The notes below the pieces were generated by a model, which made no database searches, had not been told where the DNA came from, and worked only from the letters and a program-made list of their open reading frames with translations. From NCBI RefSeq assembly GCF_000798815.1, contig NZ_JTLD01000025.1, positions 1-64,000 on the forward strand: a stretch of DNA of 64,000 nucleotides, written 5' to 3'. Position 1 is the stretch's first letter. Every line of letters starts with the position of its first letter. Source of the DNA: Alistipes sp. ZOR0009 (lineage in GTDB: Bacteria > Bacteroidota > Bacteroidia > Bacteroidales > ZOR0009). Of the stretch, positions 26,202-35,217 are shown in pieces. Position numbers and translations under genes: made by a program.

Positions 26202-28241
26202 TTACCAAACTTTGGCTCTATCTGCAGGTGCAATATAAAGCGGATCGGATGGTTTAATATCAAAAGCTTTGTAAAGTGGATCAATGTTGAAAATTGCTTT
26301 GTTTACGCGTGAAATAGCAGGAGCGTGTACGTCTTCTTTTAGGCGTCGCATAAGCTCTTTATCGCGCATCTTTTGTCTCCAAACCTTAGCATAGCCAAGG
26401 AAGAAGCGTTGGTCGTAGGTAAATCCATCAATAGCGGCCGGTTTCTTGCCATTTAATGAAAGCATGTAGGCATCCCATGAGATGTTTAATCCGCCATTAT
26501 CGGCAATGTTTTCGCCTTGTGTAAGCTCTCCATCAACATGAAGGCTATCTAGGATTTTGAAGTTGTTGTATTGGTCTATAATAACCTTGGTACGTTCTGC
26601 AAATTTTTTGGTATCATCTTCGGTCCACCAGTTAACCATATTTCCGTTAGCGTCAAACTGCTTTCCTTGATCGTCAAATCCGTGGGTCATTTCGTGACCG
26701 ATAACCATACCTATTGCACCGTAATTTACAGCATCGTCTGCATCCATATTAAAGAATGGAGGTTGCAGGATGGCGGCAGGGAATACGATTTCGTTGTTTA
26801 ATGGGTTGTAGTAGGCGTTTACAGTTTGAGGGTACATTCCCCATTCGGTAATGTCTACCGGTTTTCCGTACTTATTAAGGTTTTCTCTAATTTGGAATTT
26901 GCTTGCTTGTAGCACATTTTCGAAGTAGGAATCACGATTTACCTCCATTGAGGAGTAGTCTTTCCATTTGTCGGGGTATCCTACTTTTACCATTACCTTG
27001 TTGAGCTTTTCAGCTGCCTTTGCTTTGGTTGCATCGCTCATCCACTCCAACTTTTGAATTCTAGCGCGATATGCTGTACGAAGGTTTTCAATAAGGGCTA
27101 TCATTCGTTGTTTTGCAGCAGGAGGGAAGTGCTTTTGAACGTATAGCTGTCCAATTGCTTCTCCTAGGTTGCCATCAACCTCGTTAGATACACGTTTCCA
27201 TCTAGGAGAAATAACTTTCTGTCCTGACAAGGTTTTACCGTAAAACTCGAAGTTAGCGTTAACGAAATCGCTGCTTAGCGACGAAGCTGTACTGCGAGTT
27301 GCTGTCCACACGAGGTATTGCTTCCACACGTTAACCGGAGTAACCTTAAGTAGGCTATCGGCTGCTTTGAAAAATTTTGGCTGCATTACAATAACCTGAT
27401 CGTTGGTAAGGTTAAGACCAAGGGTTGTAAAGTAGCTATTCCAAGGGAATGAAGGATATTTAGTTGCAAGATCCGAAGTGTTGACTGGGTTGTACAACGC
27501 TTGATTATCGCGGTTTTCTAGGCGCGTGTTAGAAGCCTCAGCAAGCTTGCTTTCGAGTGCGTAAATGTTTTTTGTAGCCTCTTCTGCAGCGCTCTGGGTG
27601 TAGCCAACTAAGGTTAGCATCTTTGTGATTAACTTTTTGTAGGCTGCCTGAAGTTCCTTGTTGTGAGGGGTATCCTTAACGTAGTAGTCTCTGTCTGGCA
27701 TTCCTAAACCAGACTCCGCCAGGTACATTTTGTAGATGCGGCTGTTCATAAAGTCTTGCTCAATGCCAGCGCCAAACAATGCGGGAATCCCGTAAAGATG
27801 CATTTGGGTAATGGCTTGCTGTACATCACCCATTGTTTGAATTTGATTGATTTGGTTGATGTACTTAAGAAGCGGAGCGGCTCCTAACTTTTCTATTCTG
27901 GTGCTATCCATTCCAGAAGCATAAAAGTCGCCAATTTTTTGTGCAGCACTACCCTTTGGAGCACCTGTAGTTGCGGAGGCTTCCTTAAGAATCTCCTGTA
28001 CATCCTTGATGGATTTTTCTCTGAGAATGTCGAAAACGCCATACGAAGTTTTGTCGTCGGGAATGTTGGTCTTTTTTAGCCATGTTCCTCCCGCAAATTC
28101 AACAAAATTTACGCCGGGTTTCACATCCTTATTCATGTCTGCAGCATCAAGTGCTTTCTTTTTAGCATCTGGATTCGTGCCACCAAAGGTAACGGTGGCA
28201 GGTGCCATTGCTAGTACCATGAGAAGATACCTGTTTTTCAT
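26202..28241 (-). CDS. M13-family zinc metalloendopeptidase (PepO/neprilysin type)
   Basis: An exported 679-residue peptidase cleaving short peptides. A signal peptide (MKNRYLLMVLAMAPATVTFGG) is followed by the N-terminal helical M13 domain (VNFVEFAGGTWL, motif of the family) and the catalytic domain with the zinc site VIGHEMTHGFDDQGKQFD (near 515) and the third ligand in ENIADNGGLNISWDAY. The C terminus is short, ending VW, near the CxxW-type end of the family although the Cys is lacking. Exported peptide degradation or nutrient scavenging is the usual role. Single gene. Confidence 0.93.
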   Translation of the reverse strand: MKNRYLLMVLAMAPATVTFGGTNPDAKKKALDAADMNKDVKPGVNFVEFAGGTWLKKTNIPDDKTSYGVFDILREKSIKDVQEILKEASATTGAPKGSAAQKIGDFYASGMDSTRIEKLGAAPLLKYINQINQIQTMGDVQQAITQMHLYGIPALFGAGIEQDFMNSRIYKMYLAESGLGMPDRDYYVKDTPHNKELQAAYKKLITKMLTLVGYTQSAAEEATKNIYALESKLAEASNTRLENRDNQALYNPVNTSDLATKYPSFPWNSYFTTLGLNLTNDQVIVMQPKFFKAADSLLKVTPVNVWKQYLVWTATRSTASSLSSDFVNANFEFYGKTLSGQKVISPRWKRVSNEVDGNLGEAIGQLYVQKHFPPAAKQRMIALIENLRTAYRARIQKLEWMSDATKAKAAEKLNKVMVKVGYPDKWKDYSSMEVNRDSYFENVLQASKFQIRENLNKYGKPVDITEWGMYPQTVNAYYNPLNNEIVFPAAILQPPFFNMDADDAVNYGAIGMVIGHEMTHGFDDQGKQFDANGNMVNWWTEDDTKKFAERTKVIIDQYNNFKILDSLHVDGELTQGENIADNGGLNISWDAYMLSLNGKKPAAIDGFTYDQRFFLGYAKVWRQKMRDKELMRRLKEDVHAPAISRVNKAIFNIDPLYKAFDIKPSDPLYIAPADRAKVW

Positions 28242-28284
28242 CCTTATGATTTAAGTTTTACTGGTGAATAATCAATTAAAATTA

Positions 28285-28292
28285 CAAAGGTA
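28285..28292 (-). promoter_or_regulatory. -7 box of the M13 peptidase gene
   Basis: Reads TACCTTTG on the minus strand, an exact TAnnTTTG match 43 bases upstream of the start. A TTG (28309-28311, minus strand) lies 16 bases farther, slightly close for the -33 element. Confidence 0.5.
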
Positions 28293-28374
28293 TTTAAAGA
28301 CGTCGAAGCAATTAAAAAGTTACACGCTTTGCTCTCTTTTTAAGCCCATTTTAATGTGAAATGCCACTTAAAGG

Positions 28375-28403
28375 AAAAAAGCCACCCCTAAGGGCAGCTT
28401 TTT
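28375..28403 (-). terminator. Terminator of the ornithine aminotransferase gene
   Basis: AAAAAGC (28376-28382) pairs with GCTTTTT (28396-28403 region), with a partly paired CCC/GGG inner stem. It lies 46 bases past the stop codon and on the minus strand gives a run of T. Confidence 0.7.
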
Positions 28404-28448
28404 AGTTGATTCAATAGATAGATTGTTTAGCAGTTTGTAGTTTCTTTT

Positions 28449-29684
28449 TTAGCTATTGCGGATATCTTCGAACGCTTGCTTTATTAGCCCGATTGCTTCG
28501 CGAAGCTGCTCTTCGTTAATAACCAATGGTGGTGCGAAACGGATTATATTTCCGTGGGTTGGTTTGGCTAAAACGCCTCTATCGCGCATGGCAAGGCAAA
28601 CGTCCCAAGCCGTTTTCCCGTTCATATTCTTGATAACGATGGCGTTCAGAAGGCCTTTTCCTCTTACCAATTCGATCATAGGCGAGTCGAATGAGCGCAT
28701 TTCTGAGCGGAATATTTCACCTAGTCGATTTGCATTTTCTGCCAACTTTTCGTCTTTTACCACCTGTAGCGCGGCTATAGCAACCTTACATGCAACAGGG
28801 TTGCCGCCGAAGGTAGAGCCATGTTCGCCTGGCTTGATGCAGAGCATGATGTCATCGTCTGCGAGAACGCAAGATACGGGCATAACGCCACCAGAAACAG
28901 CCTTTCCAAGAATAAGGATGTCTGGTCTAACCTCTTCGTGATCGCAGGCTAGCAGCTTGCCTGTGCGGGCGATACCTGTTTGCACCTCGTCGGCGATAAA
29001 TAGCACGTTATTCTTTTTGCAAAGCTCGTATGCTTGCTTTAGGTAGCCTTCATCTGGAACAAAAACGCCAGCCTCTCCCTGTATTGGCTCCAAAATAAAG
29101 CCAGCAACGGTTGGATCTTCGAGCTCTTTTGCTAAAGCGTTGATGTCGTTATACGGAATGCGAATAAATCCAGGGGTAAACGGTCCGTATCCTCCGTAGG
29201 ATTCTGGATCGTTAGACATGGAAACAATGGTTATAGTACGTCCGTGGAAGTTTCCATCACAAACTATGATTTTTGCCTGATTTTCGGCGATTCCCTTTTT
29301 CATGTAAGCCCACTTACGACAAAGCTTAAGAGCCGTTTCATCGGCTTCTGCTCCGGTATTCATCGGTAGAACCTTGTCGTAACCAAAGTAGCTAGTAATA
29401 TATTGCTCGAATTCGCCAAGTACATTGTTGAAAAATGCGCGCGATGTTAGAGTCAGCTTCATGGCTTGCTCTACCATGGCGTTTACAATTTTAGGATGGC
29501 AGTGTCCTTGATTTACAGCTGAGTATGCTGATAAAAAGTCAAAATATCTTTTACCATCAACATCCCACATGTAGATTCCTTCTCCGCGCTCAAGGACTAC
29601 GGGTAGTGGATGATAGTTGTGGGCGCCATACTTCTCTTCTCTTTCGATGTAATCGTGACTTGTTAGCTTAGTCTTGGTTTCCAT
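28449..29684 (-). CDS. rocD: Ornithine aminotransferase (PLP-dependent class III)
   Basis: Transfers the delta-amino group of ornithine to 2-oxoglutarate, giving glutamate semialdehyde for proline or glutamate. From the ATG at 29684 it has 411 residues (an upstream alternative start adds nine). Seen: [19 protein letters not shown] near the N terminus, a PLP-binding region with [21 protein letters not shown], and the Schiff-base lysine in LGKAVSGG (around 260). The [31 protein letters not shown] block is diagnostic of ornithine rather than acetylornithine aminotransferase, as I remember it. Monocistronic. Confidence 0.93.
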   Translation of the reverse strand: METKTKLTSHDYIEREEKYGAHNYHPLPVVLERGEGIYMWDVDGKRYFDFLSAYSAVNQGHCHPKIVNAMVEQAMKLTLTSRAFFNNVLGEFEQYITSYFGYDKVLPMNTGAEADETALKLCRKWAYMKKGIAENQAKIIVCDGNFHGRTITIVSMSNDPESYGGYGPFTPGFIRIPYNDINALAKELEDPTVAGFILEPIQGEAGVFVPDEGYLKQAYELCKKNNVLFIADEVQTGIARTGKLLACDHEEVRPDILILGKAVSGGVMPVSCVLADDDIMLCIKPGEHGSTFGGNPVACKVAIAALQVVKDEKLAENANRLGEIFRSEMRSFDSPMIELVRGKGLLNAIVIKNMNGKTAWDVCLAMRDRGVLAKPTHGNIIRFAPPLVINEEQLREAIGLIKQAFEDIRNS

Positions 29685-30027
29685 AATATGATGTGTTTGA
29701 TTTTTTCGCAATCTATAAATTTAAGCAATAAGTGATTCTGTTTCTTGTAATATTTTTTTTCTCTTTTTTATCTATATGTAAGCGATGTTTGGCTAATATA
29801 TTAAGGATGTGAACTAATATTGTTAATATGGCTTACAATTATTTACTTTTAATAAATGTAAAATAATGATGTTTTGTTTAACATTAATCGCTCTTCGATG
29901 TTTTCTTGTAAAAGAAAGTGAAAATGTATTGGCCTTTTATGTTGTAATTAATTAGCTAATGCTTAACTTTAACCTAATGTTAGGTAAGTAAACTTGTAGA
30001 GTAAATAAACATTACCTTAAAACGCTT
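29685..30027. other. AT-rich gene-free region upstream of the response regulator
   Basis: A 343-base stretch, markedly AT-rich. It contains the dyad ACCTAA-TG-TTAGGT (29972-29985), a ten-base palindrome ATTAGCTAAT around 29951-29960, and TAAACTTG, one base off a -7 box, before the ATG. No gene is visible. These sites may be operators of the downstream regulator. Confidence 0.6.
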
Positions 30028-30714
30028 ATGGACACAGGGCTCCACAAAATTCTGCTTGTAGACGACGAAAATGATATTTTAGAGTTTGTAAGCTACAATC
30101 TAAAAAAGGAAGGATACGAAGTGCATACCGCTACCAATGGTAGGGATGCCATTTCTGTTGCCATGGACGTTCGACCTCAGCTGATCATCCTAGATGTGAT
30201 GATGCCGGAGATGGACGGGATCGAGACCTGCGAGGAGATGCGTAAAATTCCAGAACTATCTACCGCCATTATTGCCTTTTTAACTGCCAGAGGGGAAGAT
30301 TATTCTCAAATTGCAGGGTTTGAGGCTGGGGCTGACGACTATATTGCCAAGCCAATAAAGCCAAAGGTGCTTGTTAGCCGTGTAAAGGCACTTCTTAGAC
30401 GGGCCGAACATACGGGAGCAAATACAACGGTTATTTCTGATGACGCTGCCATTATTATTGACAAGAATAGGTATGTGGTTATTAAGGAAGGGCAGGAACT
30501 GGAGCTTCCTAAGAAGGAGTTTGAGCTGCTTGCTTTGCTTTATTCTAAGCCTAAGAAGGTGTTTACCAGAGAGGAAATATTTAACGCCATTTGGGGCGAT
30601 AACGTAATTGTAGGGGATAGAACTATTGATGTGCATATCCGCAAGCTGCGAGAGAAAATTGGTGATGACTTTATTAAAACCATAAAAGGTGTTGGATATA
30701 AGTTTGTAGACTAG
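30028..30714 (+). CDS. OmpR/PhoB-type response regulator (orphan)
   Basis: A 228-residue two-component regulator. Receiver domain (1-120): acidic pocket Asp12-Asp13, phosphoacceptor Asp56 in LIILDVMMPEMDG, switch Thr in FLTARGE and Lys108 in YIAKPIKP. The C-terminal winged helix (about 135-228) has ELPKKEFELLALLYSKP, VFTREEIFNAIWG and VHIRKLREKIG. It resembles the PhoB-like regulators of the phylum. No sensor kinase lies on either side, so its partner is encoded elsewhere. The 30714 stop is followed by a terminator, so it is transcribed alone. Confidence 0.93.
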   Translation: MDTGLHKILLVDDENDILEFVSYNLKKEGYEVHTATNGRDAISVAMDVRPQLIILDVMMPEMDGIETCEEMRKIPELSTAIIAFLTARGEDYSQIAGFEAGADDYIAKPIKPKVLVSRVKALLRRAEHTGANTTVISDDAAIIIDKNRYVVIKEGQELELPKKEFELLALLYSKPKKVFTREEIFNAIWGDNVIVGDRTIDVHIRKLREKIGDDFIKTIKGVGYKFVD

Positions 30715-30727
30715 ATATTTATTGAAG

Positions 30728-30760
30728 AAGACCGTTGAGTATAGCTTTCGGTCTTTTTTT
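30728..30760 (+). terminator. Terminator of the response regulator gene
   Basis: AAGACCG (30728-30734) pairs with CGGTCTT (30749-30755) over a 14-base loop, followed by TTTTTTT. Confidence 0.8.
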
Positions 30761-30832
30761 ATATAAAAATAGGATCAATACAGGTGTTGACAGCAGCTTG
30801 GTGAAGTACGTTAGTTTTTAACTGATACTCTT

Positions 30833-31234
30833 ATGGTAGACAGTATTAAATATTTCGAGGTAGTGTTGTATGTAAAAGATCAGGCTATTAGCCGAAATTT
30901 TTACCAGAAATTGCTAAGGAGGCAACCCGAGTTAGATGTACCTGGAATGACTGAATTTTTGGTTACCAAAAACTGTAAGTTGGGGCTTATGCCCAATGAT
31001 GGTATTGCCAAAATACTGGCTGATAAAATGCCTCATCCCGATAGAGGAATAGGTATACCTCGTTGTGAACTCTACCTGTATGTTTCCGATTTAGAAAACG
31101 AATTTTATAATGCGCTCGATGGAGGTGCTTTACTTGTTAGCCCTATCGAAATTCGAAACTGGGGAGATAAGGTTGGTTACGTAGCAGATCCTGATGGGCA
31201 CATTATTGCTTTTGCCGAGAAAGCATCGCATTAA
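30833..31234 (+). CDS. VOC-superfamily (glyoxalase/bleomycin-resistance fold) protein
   Basis: A 133-residue single-domain protein with paired beta-alpha-beta units: IKYFEVVLYVKDQAISRNFYQKLL at the start and DPDGHIIAFAEK at the end, the typical VOC termini. A metal site is possible (His and Glu residues near the second unit) but is not confirmed from the sequence. Substrate unknown; such proteins range from lyases to antibiotic-binding proteins. It lies 32 bases before a GNAT gene on the same strand, possibly a transcript of two small detoxification-type genes. Confidence 0.82.
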   Translation: MVDSIKYFEVVLYVKDQAISRNFYQKLLRRQPELDVPGMTEFLVTKNCKLGLMPNDGIAKILADKMPHPDRGIGIPRCELYLYVSDLENEFYNALDGGALLVSPIEIRNWGDKVGYVADPDGHIIAFAEKASH

Positions 31235-31265
31235 GCCGACATCATTCATATAAAAATGCATATTT

Positions 31266-31808
31266 ATGATTTTAAAGGTTGATGGTAGAATTAAACTTGA
31301 ACTTGTTAGCTCAAAGCATGTGCAGCCAATATTTGATATTGCAAATGATAATAGAGAGCATTTGAGGCAGTGGCTTCCTTGGATTGATAGCATGCATGGG
31401 GTTAGTTTTATCAGAGACTTTATCAGCGTTTCAGAGCAACGGCATGCAATGGGAACTGATTATGCCTTTGTCATTTTATGTGACGAGATGGTAGTTGGGC
31501 GGATTGGAATATATAAGGTTGATACATACAATCATGTTGGGGAATTGGGCTATTGGATAGGGAAGGAGCATGAAGGAAATGGGATTATAACATCTTCATG
31601 CCGGAGGCTGCTGCAGTATGGCTTTGAAGTGCTAATGCTAAATCGAATAGAAATTAGGTGTGGTGTTGAGAATGTTCGAAGCCAAAGAGTTCCTGAAAGG
31701 TTGGGATTTACCAAAGAGGGAACGCTTCGTCAAGTGGAAAATATACGGGGCCACCTTATCGATCACTATTTATATTCGCTTTTACGAGACGAGTATAAAT
31801 CGACCTAA
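31266..31808 (+). CDS. GNAT-family N-acetyltransferase, RimL-like
   Basis: A 180-residue acetyl-CoA-dependent acetyltransferase. Motif A is seen as IGKEHEGNGIITSSCRRLLQYGF, a pyrophosphate-binding loop variant of Q/RxxGxG/A (HEGNGI), followed by MLNRIEIRCGVENVRSQRVPERLGFTKEGTLR, the ribosomal-protein acetyltransferase (RimJ/L) pattern. The substrate is undetermined: ribosomal protein, amine or antibiotic. It follows the VOC gene and ends just before the convergent DUF3667 gene with no terminator visible. Confidence 0.85.
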   Translation: MILKVDGRIKLELVSSKHVQPIFDIANDNREHLRQWLPWIDSMHGVSFIRDFISVSEQRHAMGTDYAFVILCDEMVVGRIGIYKVDTYNHVGELGYWIGKEHEGNGIITSSCRRLLQYGFEVLMLNRIEIRCGVENVRSQRVPERLGFTKEGTLRQVENIRGHLIDHYLYSLLRDEYKST

Positions 31809-31845
31809 TAATCTAGAGGTGCTACATACAACAAGTAAGATCAAG

Positions 31846-32598
31846 CTATAAAAGCCCCAATATTGGAAGTAGAATGAGAATGAGCCCGACTACACTCATG
31901 TAGCTGATTGTAAATATAAGGTAGGTTAGCAACGTTAAGCCCACCACTTTCCCTGTTTTTAATTTGTTGAATAGCTGGTGGTAGCTCCAGATGAGTAATC
32001 CCAGATCTATAATTAGCATCCCATTTAAAAATTTGTGCAGATCGTGCGTGTTGTTTAGCATTACCTGTATAGGAATCGTTGCTAGATGTACTAGCATACG
32101 TTGGCTTGCAAAAAAGGCATTAAAAACGATGTGCTCTACAAAGTTATACCCTTGTTTGCGAAAGCACAGGTAGGATCCAAGAGCAAGAAATGGTAGCGTT
32201 GTACATGTAACTAACGCGTAATGTCCAATAATCCAAGTGTTGACGGCGCTATTCTCTGCCGCTTCCTTCGCATCTTTAACTGTGCTTGAATCTATTATGT
32301 TTATTCCAAGCGCATGGTACAGTAAACCGTACAATGCCGCAAACGTAATTAGCAGCGAAATCGGATCAAAGTGGCCAACCCTTTTCCCTGCCAGATAGTC
32401 TCGTACGCTATGGCCTGGCTTTGTTAGCAGCTGCTTGGAGGTATATAAAATTCCCTTGTGAAAGTACTTGAATAGTAATCCATGAAGATTTTGCCGGAGA
32501 TATCCAGAGTTAAGTTTGTGCGTGTCGGCACTTTGTCCGCAGTTGTAGCAGTAGTTTCCCTCAAAGTGAGTTCCGCAGTTTTTACAAGTAATCTTCAT
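31846..32598 (-). CDS. DUF3667 membrane protein with N-terminal zinc ribbon
   Basis: A 250-residue protein. The N terminus is a zinc ribbon (CKNCG ... CYNCGQ), then about 60 soluble residues including GHSVRDYLAGKRVGHFDPISLLI, the hallmark of the family, followed by about four or five transmembrane helices (LLITFAALYGLLYHALGI, YALVTCTTLPFLALGSYL, and the C-terminal LTLLTYLIFTISYMSVVGLILILL). Bacteroidota-specific; function unknown. The zinc ribbon faces the cytoplasm if positively charged loops are inside. Convergent with the GNAT gene. Confidence 0.85.
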   Translation of the reverse strand: MKITCKNCGTHFEGNYCYNCGQSADTHKLNSGYLRQNLHGLLFKYFHKGILYTSKQLLTKPGHSVRDYLAGKRVGHFDPISLLITFAALYGLLYHALGINIIDSSTVKDAKEAAENSAVNTWIIGHYALVTCTTLPFLALGSYLCFRKQGYNFVEHIVFNAFFASQRMLVHLATIPIQVMLNNTHDLHKFLNGMLIIDLGLLIWSYHQLFNKLKTGKVVGLTLLTYLIFTISYMSVVGLILILLPILGLL

Positions 32599-32763
32599 AA
32601 GCTTGCAATTGGGTTAACCAGTAATTGCTACAAGTTACCTTGTTGATGATTAAAAATCAAGATCGGAGCAAAGAAATATTGGTTGATGTTTAGGGGTAAG
32701 CATATCTTGTTTTATGGGCTAAAATTCATGCGTATAATGTGATGTTGATGGTTGTCGACAAGC

Positions 32764-32800
32764 AAAAAAAGAGGACGGCTATTTTCGTAACCCTCCTCCT
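32764..32800 (-). terminator. Probable terminator downstream of the coiled-coil gene
   Basis: On the minus strand GAGGA and TCCTC arms with imperfect inner pairing precede TTTTTTT. It lies about 60 bases past the stop of the gene at 32858-33220. Confidence 0.55.
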
Positions 32801-32857
32801 TTAGTCCTTTTAAGGTATGCCGGAATACATCCCCGAATACCTAATGCAGAGCCTTCT

Positions 32858-33220
32858 CTAATTTTGTTTTGTTGATGGTTTTCCTGCAGCTTTGCGCTTG
32901 ATATCGCTTTTGCGGGTGCCACCAGCCATTGCATACTCGTCGCTATCCTTGCCAAACTTAGACGCAACGGCAATGAGAATCTTTTCGCTCAAGGAGTTTG
33001 CTTCATCCTCAAGATCGTTAATCTTGTGCAGCTTAACATCGAGATTTTTGAGCATAATATTATACTCTTCGAGCTCCTTGTCGTAGCTGCTGAGCTTGGT
33101 GGCAACTTCGGATACCGAAATTCCTCCACCTAGATCAAGATTCTCATCAATAGCCTTTAAACCCGACAGACGTTGGTCTAGCTTATCAAAAGCAGCAGAG
33201 CCTTTTTCTCGTCTTGCCAT
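32858..33220 (-). CDS. Small coiled-coil protein, unknown function
   Basis: A 120-residue, highly charged soluble protein: basic start MARREKGSAAFDKLDQRL, a central helix with regular hydrophobic spacing (VATKLSSYDKELEEYNIMLKNLDV, then LHKINDLEDEANSLSEKIL), and a lysine-rich C terminus (DIKRKAAGKPSTKQN). No signal peptide or enzyme motif. I do not recognise the family. It lies on the same strand as the DUF4407 pair about 500 bases upstream; with a terminator between, it is a separate transcript. Possible DNA- or partner-binding is only a guess from charge. Confidence 0.7.
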   Translation of the reverse strand: MARREKGSAAFDKLDQRLSGLKAIDENLDLGGGISVSEVATKLSSYDKELEEYNIMLKNLDVKLHKINDLEDEANSLSEKILIAVASKFGKDSDEYAMAGGTRKSDIKRKAAGKPSTKQN

Positions 33221-33717
33221 AGTCTTATGACTTTAGAGTTGTTAATAATTAAGTTAATTTTTAGCACTACCAGCCAATAGGTCATAATCAAATTGATTTA
33301 TGAGGATATGTGGTGGCAATGCTGTGCAAAAGTTACGATCAAAGGCGTTTTCATTTCAAGACCCGATATTTGTCTTATGAGTCCTTTGCTGCTATTGCCA
33401 TAGAGGATTTTTTGCGGCTACAGCAGGTTCTGCTGCCAATTTGCTATGTGCTTACGTTTTGAAAAACGATTGATTTTATGCTGTAAAACATAATGTGTCG
33501 GTGTCGTTTTTTGCTTTTTTAGGAATGGCGGGTTGTCCTTAAAAGAGGGATAGTATTATGCCATTAGGCAGGACGATTCCTGTCCGTTTTACCTTTAGAC
33601 TAAGGAACGGAATATGATTTAGTAAACTTTTCATTTTTCAAAATAAGGAAAGCCGAGATTTCTCGGCTTTCTAAGCAGGCTACTTAGTACAGCCCGCAAA
33701 ACTACGTATTCCGACGT
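33221..33717. other. Gene-free region between the coiled-coil gene and the DUF4407 gene
   Basis: A 497-base stretch with no supportable gene. It contains the terminator at 33650-33672 that ends the DUF4407 transcript, and a small dyad CAGGA-cgat-TCCTG. The remainder has no structure that I can recognise. Confidence 0.7.
33650..33672 (-). terminator. Terminator of the DUF4407 gene pair
   Basis: Perfect stem GAAAGCCGAGA (33650-33660) with TCTCGGCTTTC (33663-33673 region), two-base loop, T-rich beyond on the minus strand. Confidence 0.8.
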
Positions 33718-34668
33718 TTATTCGTTTAGCTTATCTATCATCTGCATTCTTATTTGCATCTGGTGCATAATGGTACGATCGTAGTCGTTCTTGTCGTCAC
33801 CAAACTTACAGTAGAGGACAAATAGCTCTATCGAGAAAAAGAAGGTGAAAATTAGCGCCCAAACCACAAATGCGATAGGACTCGACATTAGTATCTTAAA
33901 TAGAATGGAGAGCTCCTCTAGGAAGGGCTTGTTATTTTTTATCTCCGTTTCTACTGTTGCCCTAATTGTAAGAAGGCTATTTTCTTTGGCCAGCTTGTTT
34001 TCGCGAAGCGTTTTGATTTGGGAATCGAGCTGTGCGAGTATCTCTATCTTCGGATTCGGCATCGACTGGCTGGTCATTGTTCGGCCTACGGTTACCATTC
34101 GTCCGTTGGTATCTGCCTTGGTTTGGGTTTGGGTATTATAGGCAGTGATGGTTGGGTTTTTGGTAATTTCAGAGATGGTCTTCATTCGCTCGCGCTCCTT
34201 ACGGGCAATCGATGAATCGAGCTGCGCTACCTGATCGTTTATCTCCTTGGTTTTTATGGCCATCGCCTTATTTACCTTCTCTTGGTCGATGGTAATGCGT
34301 TCCCGCTCTATGTCGTCCTTAAACATCACCTGGTCAATAATCACCGAGCCAATAATTGCCATTACAATACCTATGATTATACGGAATCTCTTTACCGACT
34401 GGCTTTTGCCGATGGTTAATATGATTTGGCGTTCTATTTGAATTACCATCACAACCATTATTAAGGCTCCAATAACCGAGGTGAGTACGCTTCCATGCAG
34501 GTAGCGGCTGGTAAATTCATATCCAATGAAGCACCAAACCATGCTGATGATAAGCAGTGCAGATGCAAACTTCTTAACGGCTTTTGCGCTAGCCTCGCTC
34601 GAACTTTTTACAATGTTATAGTTGTATCCTGTGAGGTAGCAGCCTAACTTAATCCACCAATCTTTCAT
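33718..34668 (-). CDS. DUF4407 membrane protein
   Basis: A 316-residue integral membrane protein. N-terminal WWIKLGCYLTGYN motif, then three transmembrane helices in the first half (ALLIISMVWCFIGYEF, SVIGALIMVVMVIQI, IIGIVMAIIGSVIIDQVMF), a long charged coiled-coil region (about 135-250, ERERITIDQEKVNKAMAIKTKEIND, RMKTISE), and a fourth C-terminal helix (IAFVVWALIFTFFFSIELFVLYCKF). The order matches the DUF4407 family, whose function is unknown. It starts 9 bases after the upstream hypothetical gene, so both are likely co-transcribed and their products may interact. Confidence 0.85.
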   Translation of the reverse strand: MKDWWIKLGCYLTGYNYNIVKSSSEASAKAVKKFASALLIISMVWCFIGYEFTSRYLHGSVLTSVIGALIMVVMVIQIERQIILTIGKSQSVKRFRIIIGIVMAIIGSVIIDQVMFKDDIERERITIDQEKVNKAMAIKTKEINDQVAQLDSSIARKERERMKTISEITKNPTITAYNTQTQTKADTNGRMVTVGRTMTSQSMPNPKIEILAQLDSQIKTLRENKLAKENSLLTIRATVETEIKNNKPFLEELSILFKILMSSPIAFVVWALIFTFFFSIELFVLYCKFGDDKNDYDRTIMHQMQIRMQMIDKLNE

Positions 34669-34677
34669 TGCTCTGGT

Positions 34678-35217
34678 TTAAAGGGTGATGTTCATTACTT
34701 TTGTTTGGGTTATGGCCGCCAACCCACGCATAAAGCCACGCTGGTAGGAGAGGGTTATGCGCTCGCTCATCCCGGTGTTCGAGGCGGTGTCGTGCTGAAG
34801 CTGCTTCACCTTTTCGATATGCTCAATTACCAGGTTACGCTTTATCTTTAGCTCCTCCACCAAGTCGATTAACCCAGCCCTTGTACGCGACCCAATATGA
34901 AAGTCGATCTCCTTGATTTTATCATCGTAGTACATAAAGGAGCGCTGGATAAGAATTTGCAGGTCGTACTGAAAAAGTTTGATGTTGTCTGCCTTGTAGC
35001 TCTCGTCGGGGTTGGTGAGCGCATCGTTGTAGCCTTTGGTCTCGTAGTCTGCCTGTAAAAAGGCATAAATTGCATCAATACCTAGTACAGGTACGTCGGA
35101 TTGAATGGCATCCGCATCAATAGGCTGAGGAGCCATGCTGCGTTCGAGCATGGGACGGTCTGCCCCCTCAGGTTGGCTAGACTGCTCCTTTTTGCGGTTA
35201 AAGTTGAATAGACCCAT
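34678..35217 (-). CDS. Hypothetical protein paired with DUF4407
   Basis: A 179-residue soluble protein. A disordered basic and Pro/Gln-rich N terminus (NRKKEQSSQPEG, then MAPQPIDADAIQSDVP) precedes a helical core (IDAIYAFLQADYETKGYNDALTNPDESYK, LFQYDLQILIQRSFMYYDDKI, then LIDLVEELKIKRNLVIEHIEKVKQL). No recognised domain. First gene of the DUF4407 transcript. The helical core may dock onto the coiled-coil of its neighbour; this is inference from co-transcription only. Confidence 0.72.
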   Translation of the reverse strand: MGLFNFNRKKEQSSQPEGADRPMLERSMAPQPIDADAIQSDVPVLGIDAIYAFLQADYETKGYNDALTNPDESYKADNIKLFQYDLQILIQRSFMYYDDKIKEIDFHIGSRTRAGLIDLVEELKIKRNLVIEHIEKVKQLQHDTASNTGMSERITLSYQRGFMRGLAAITQTKVMNITL

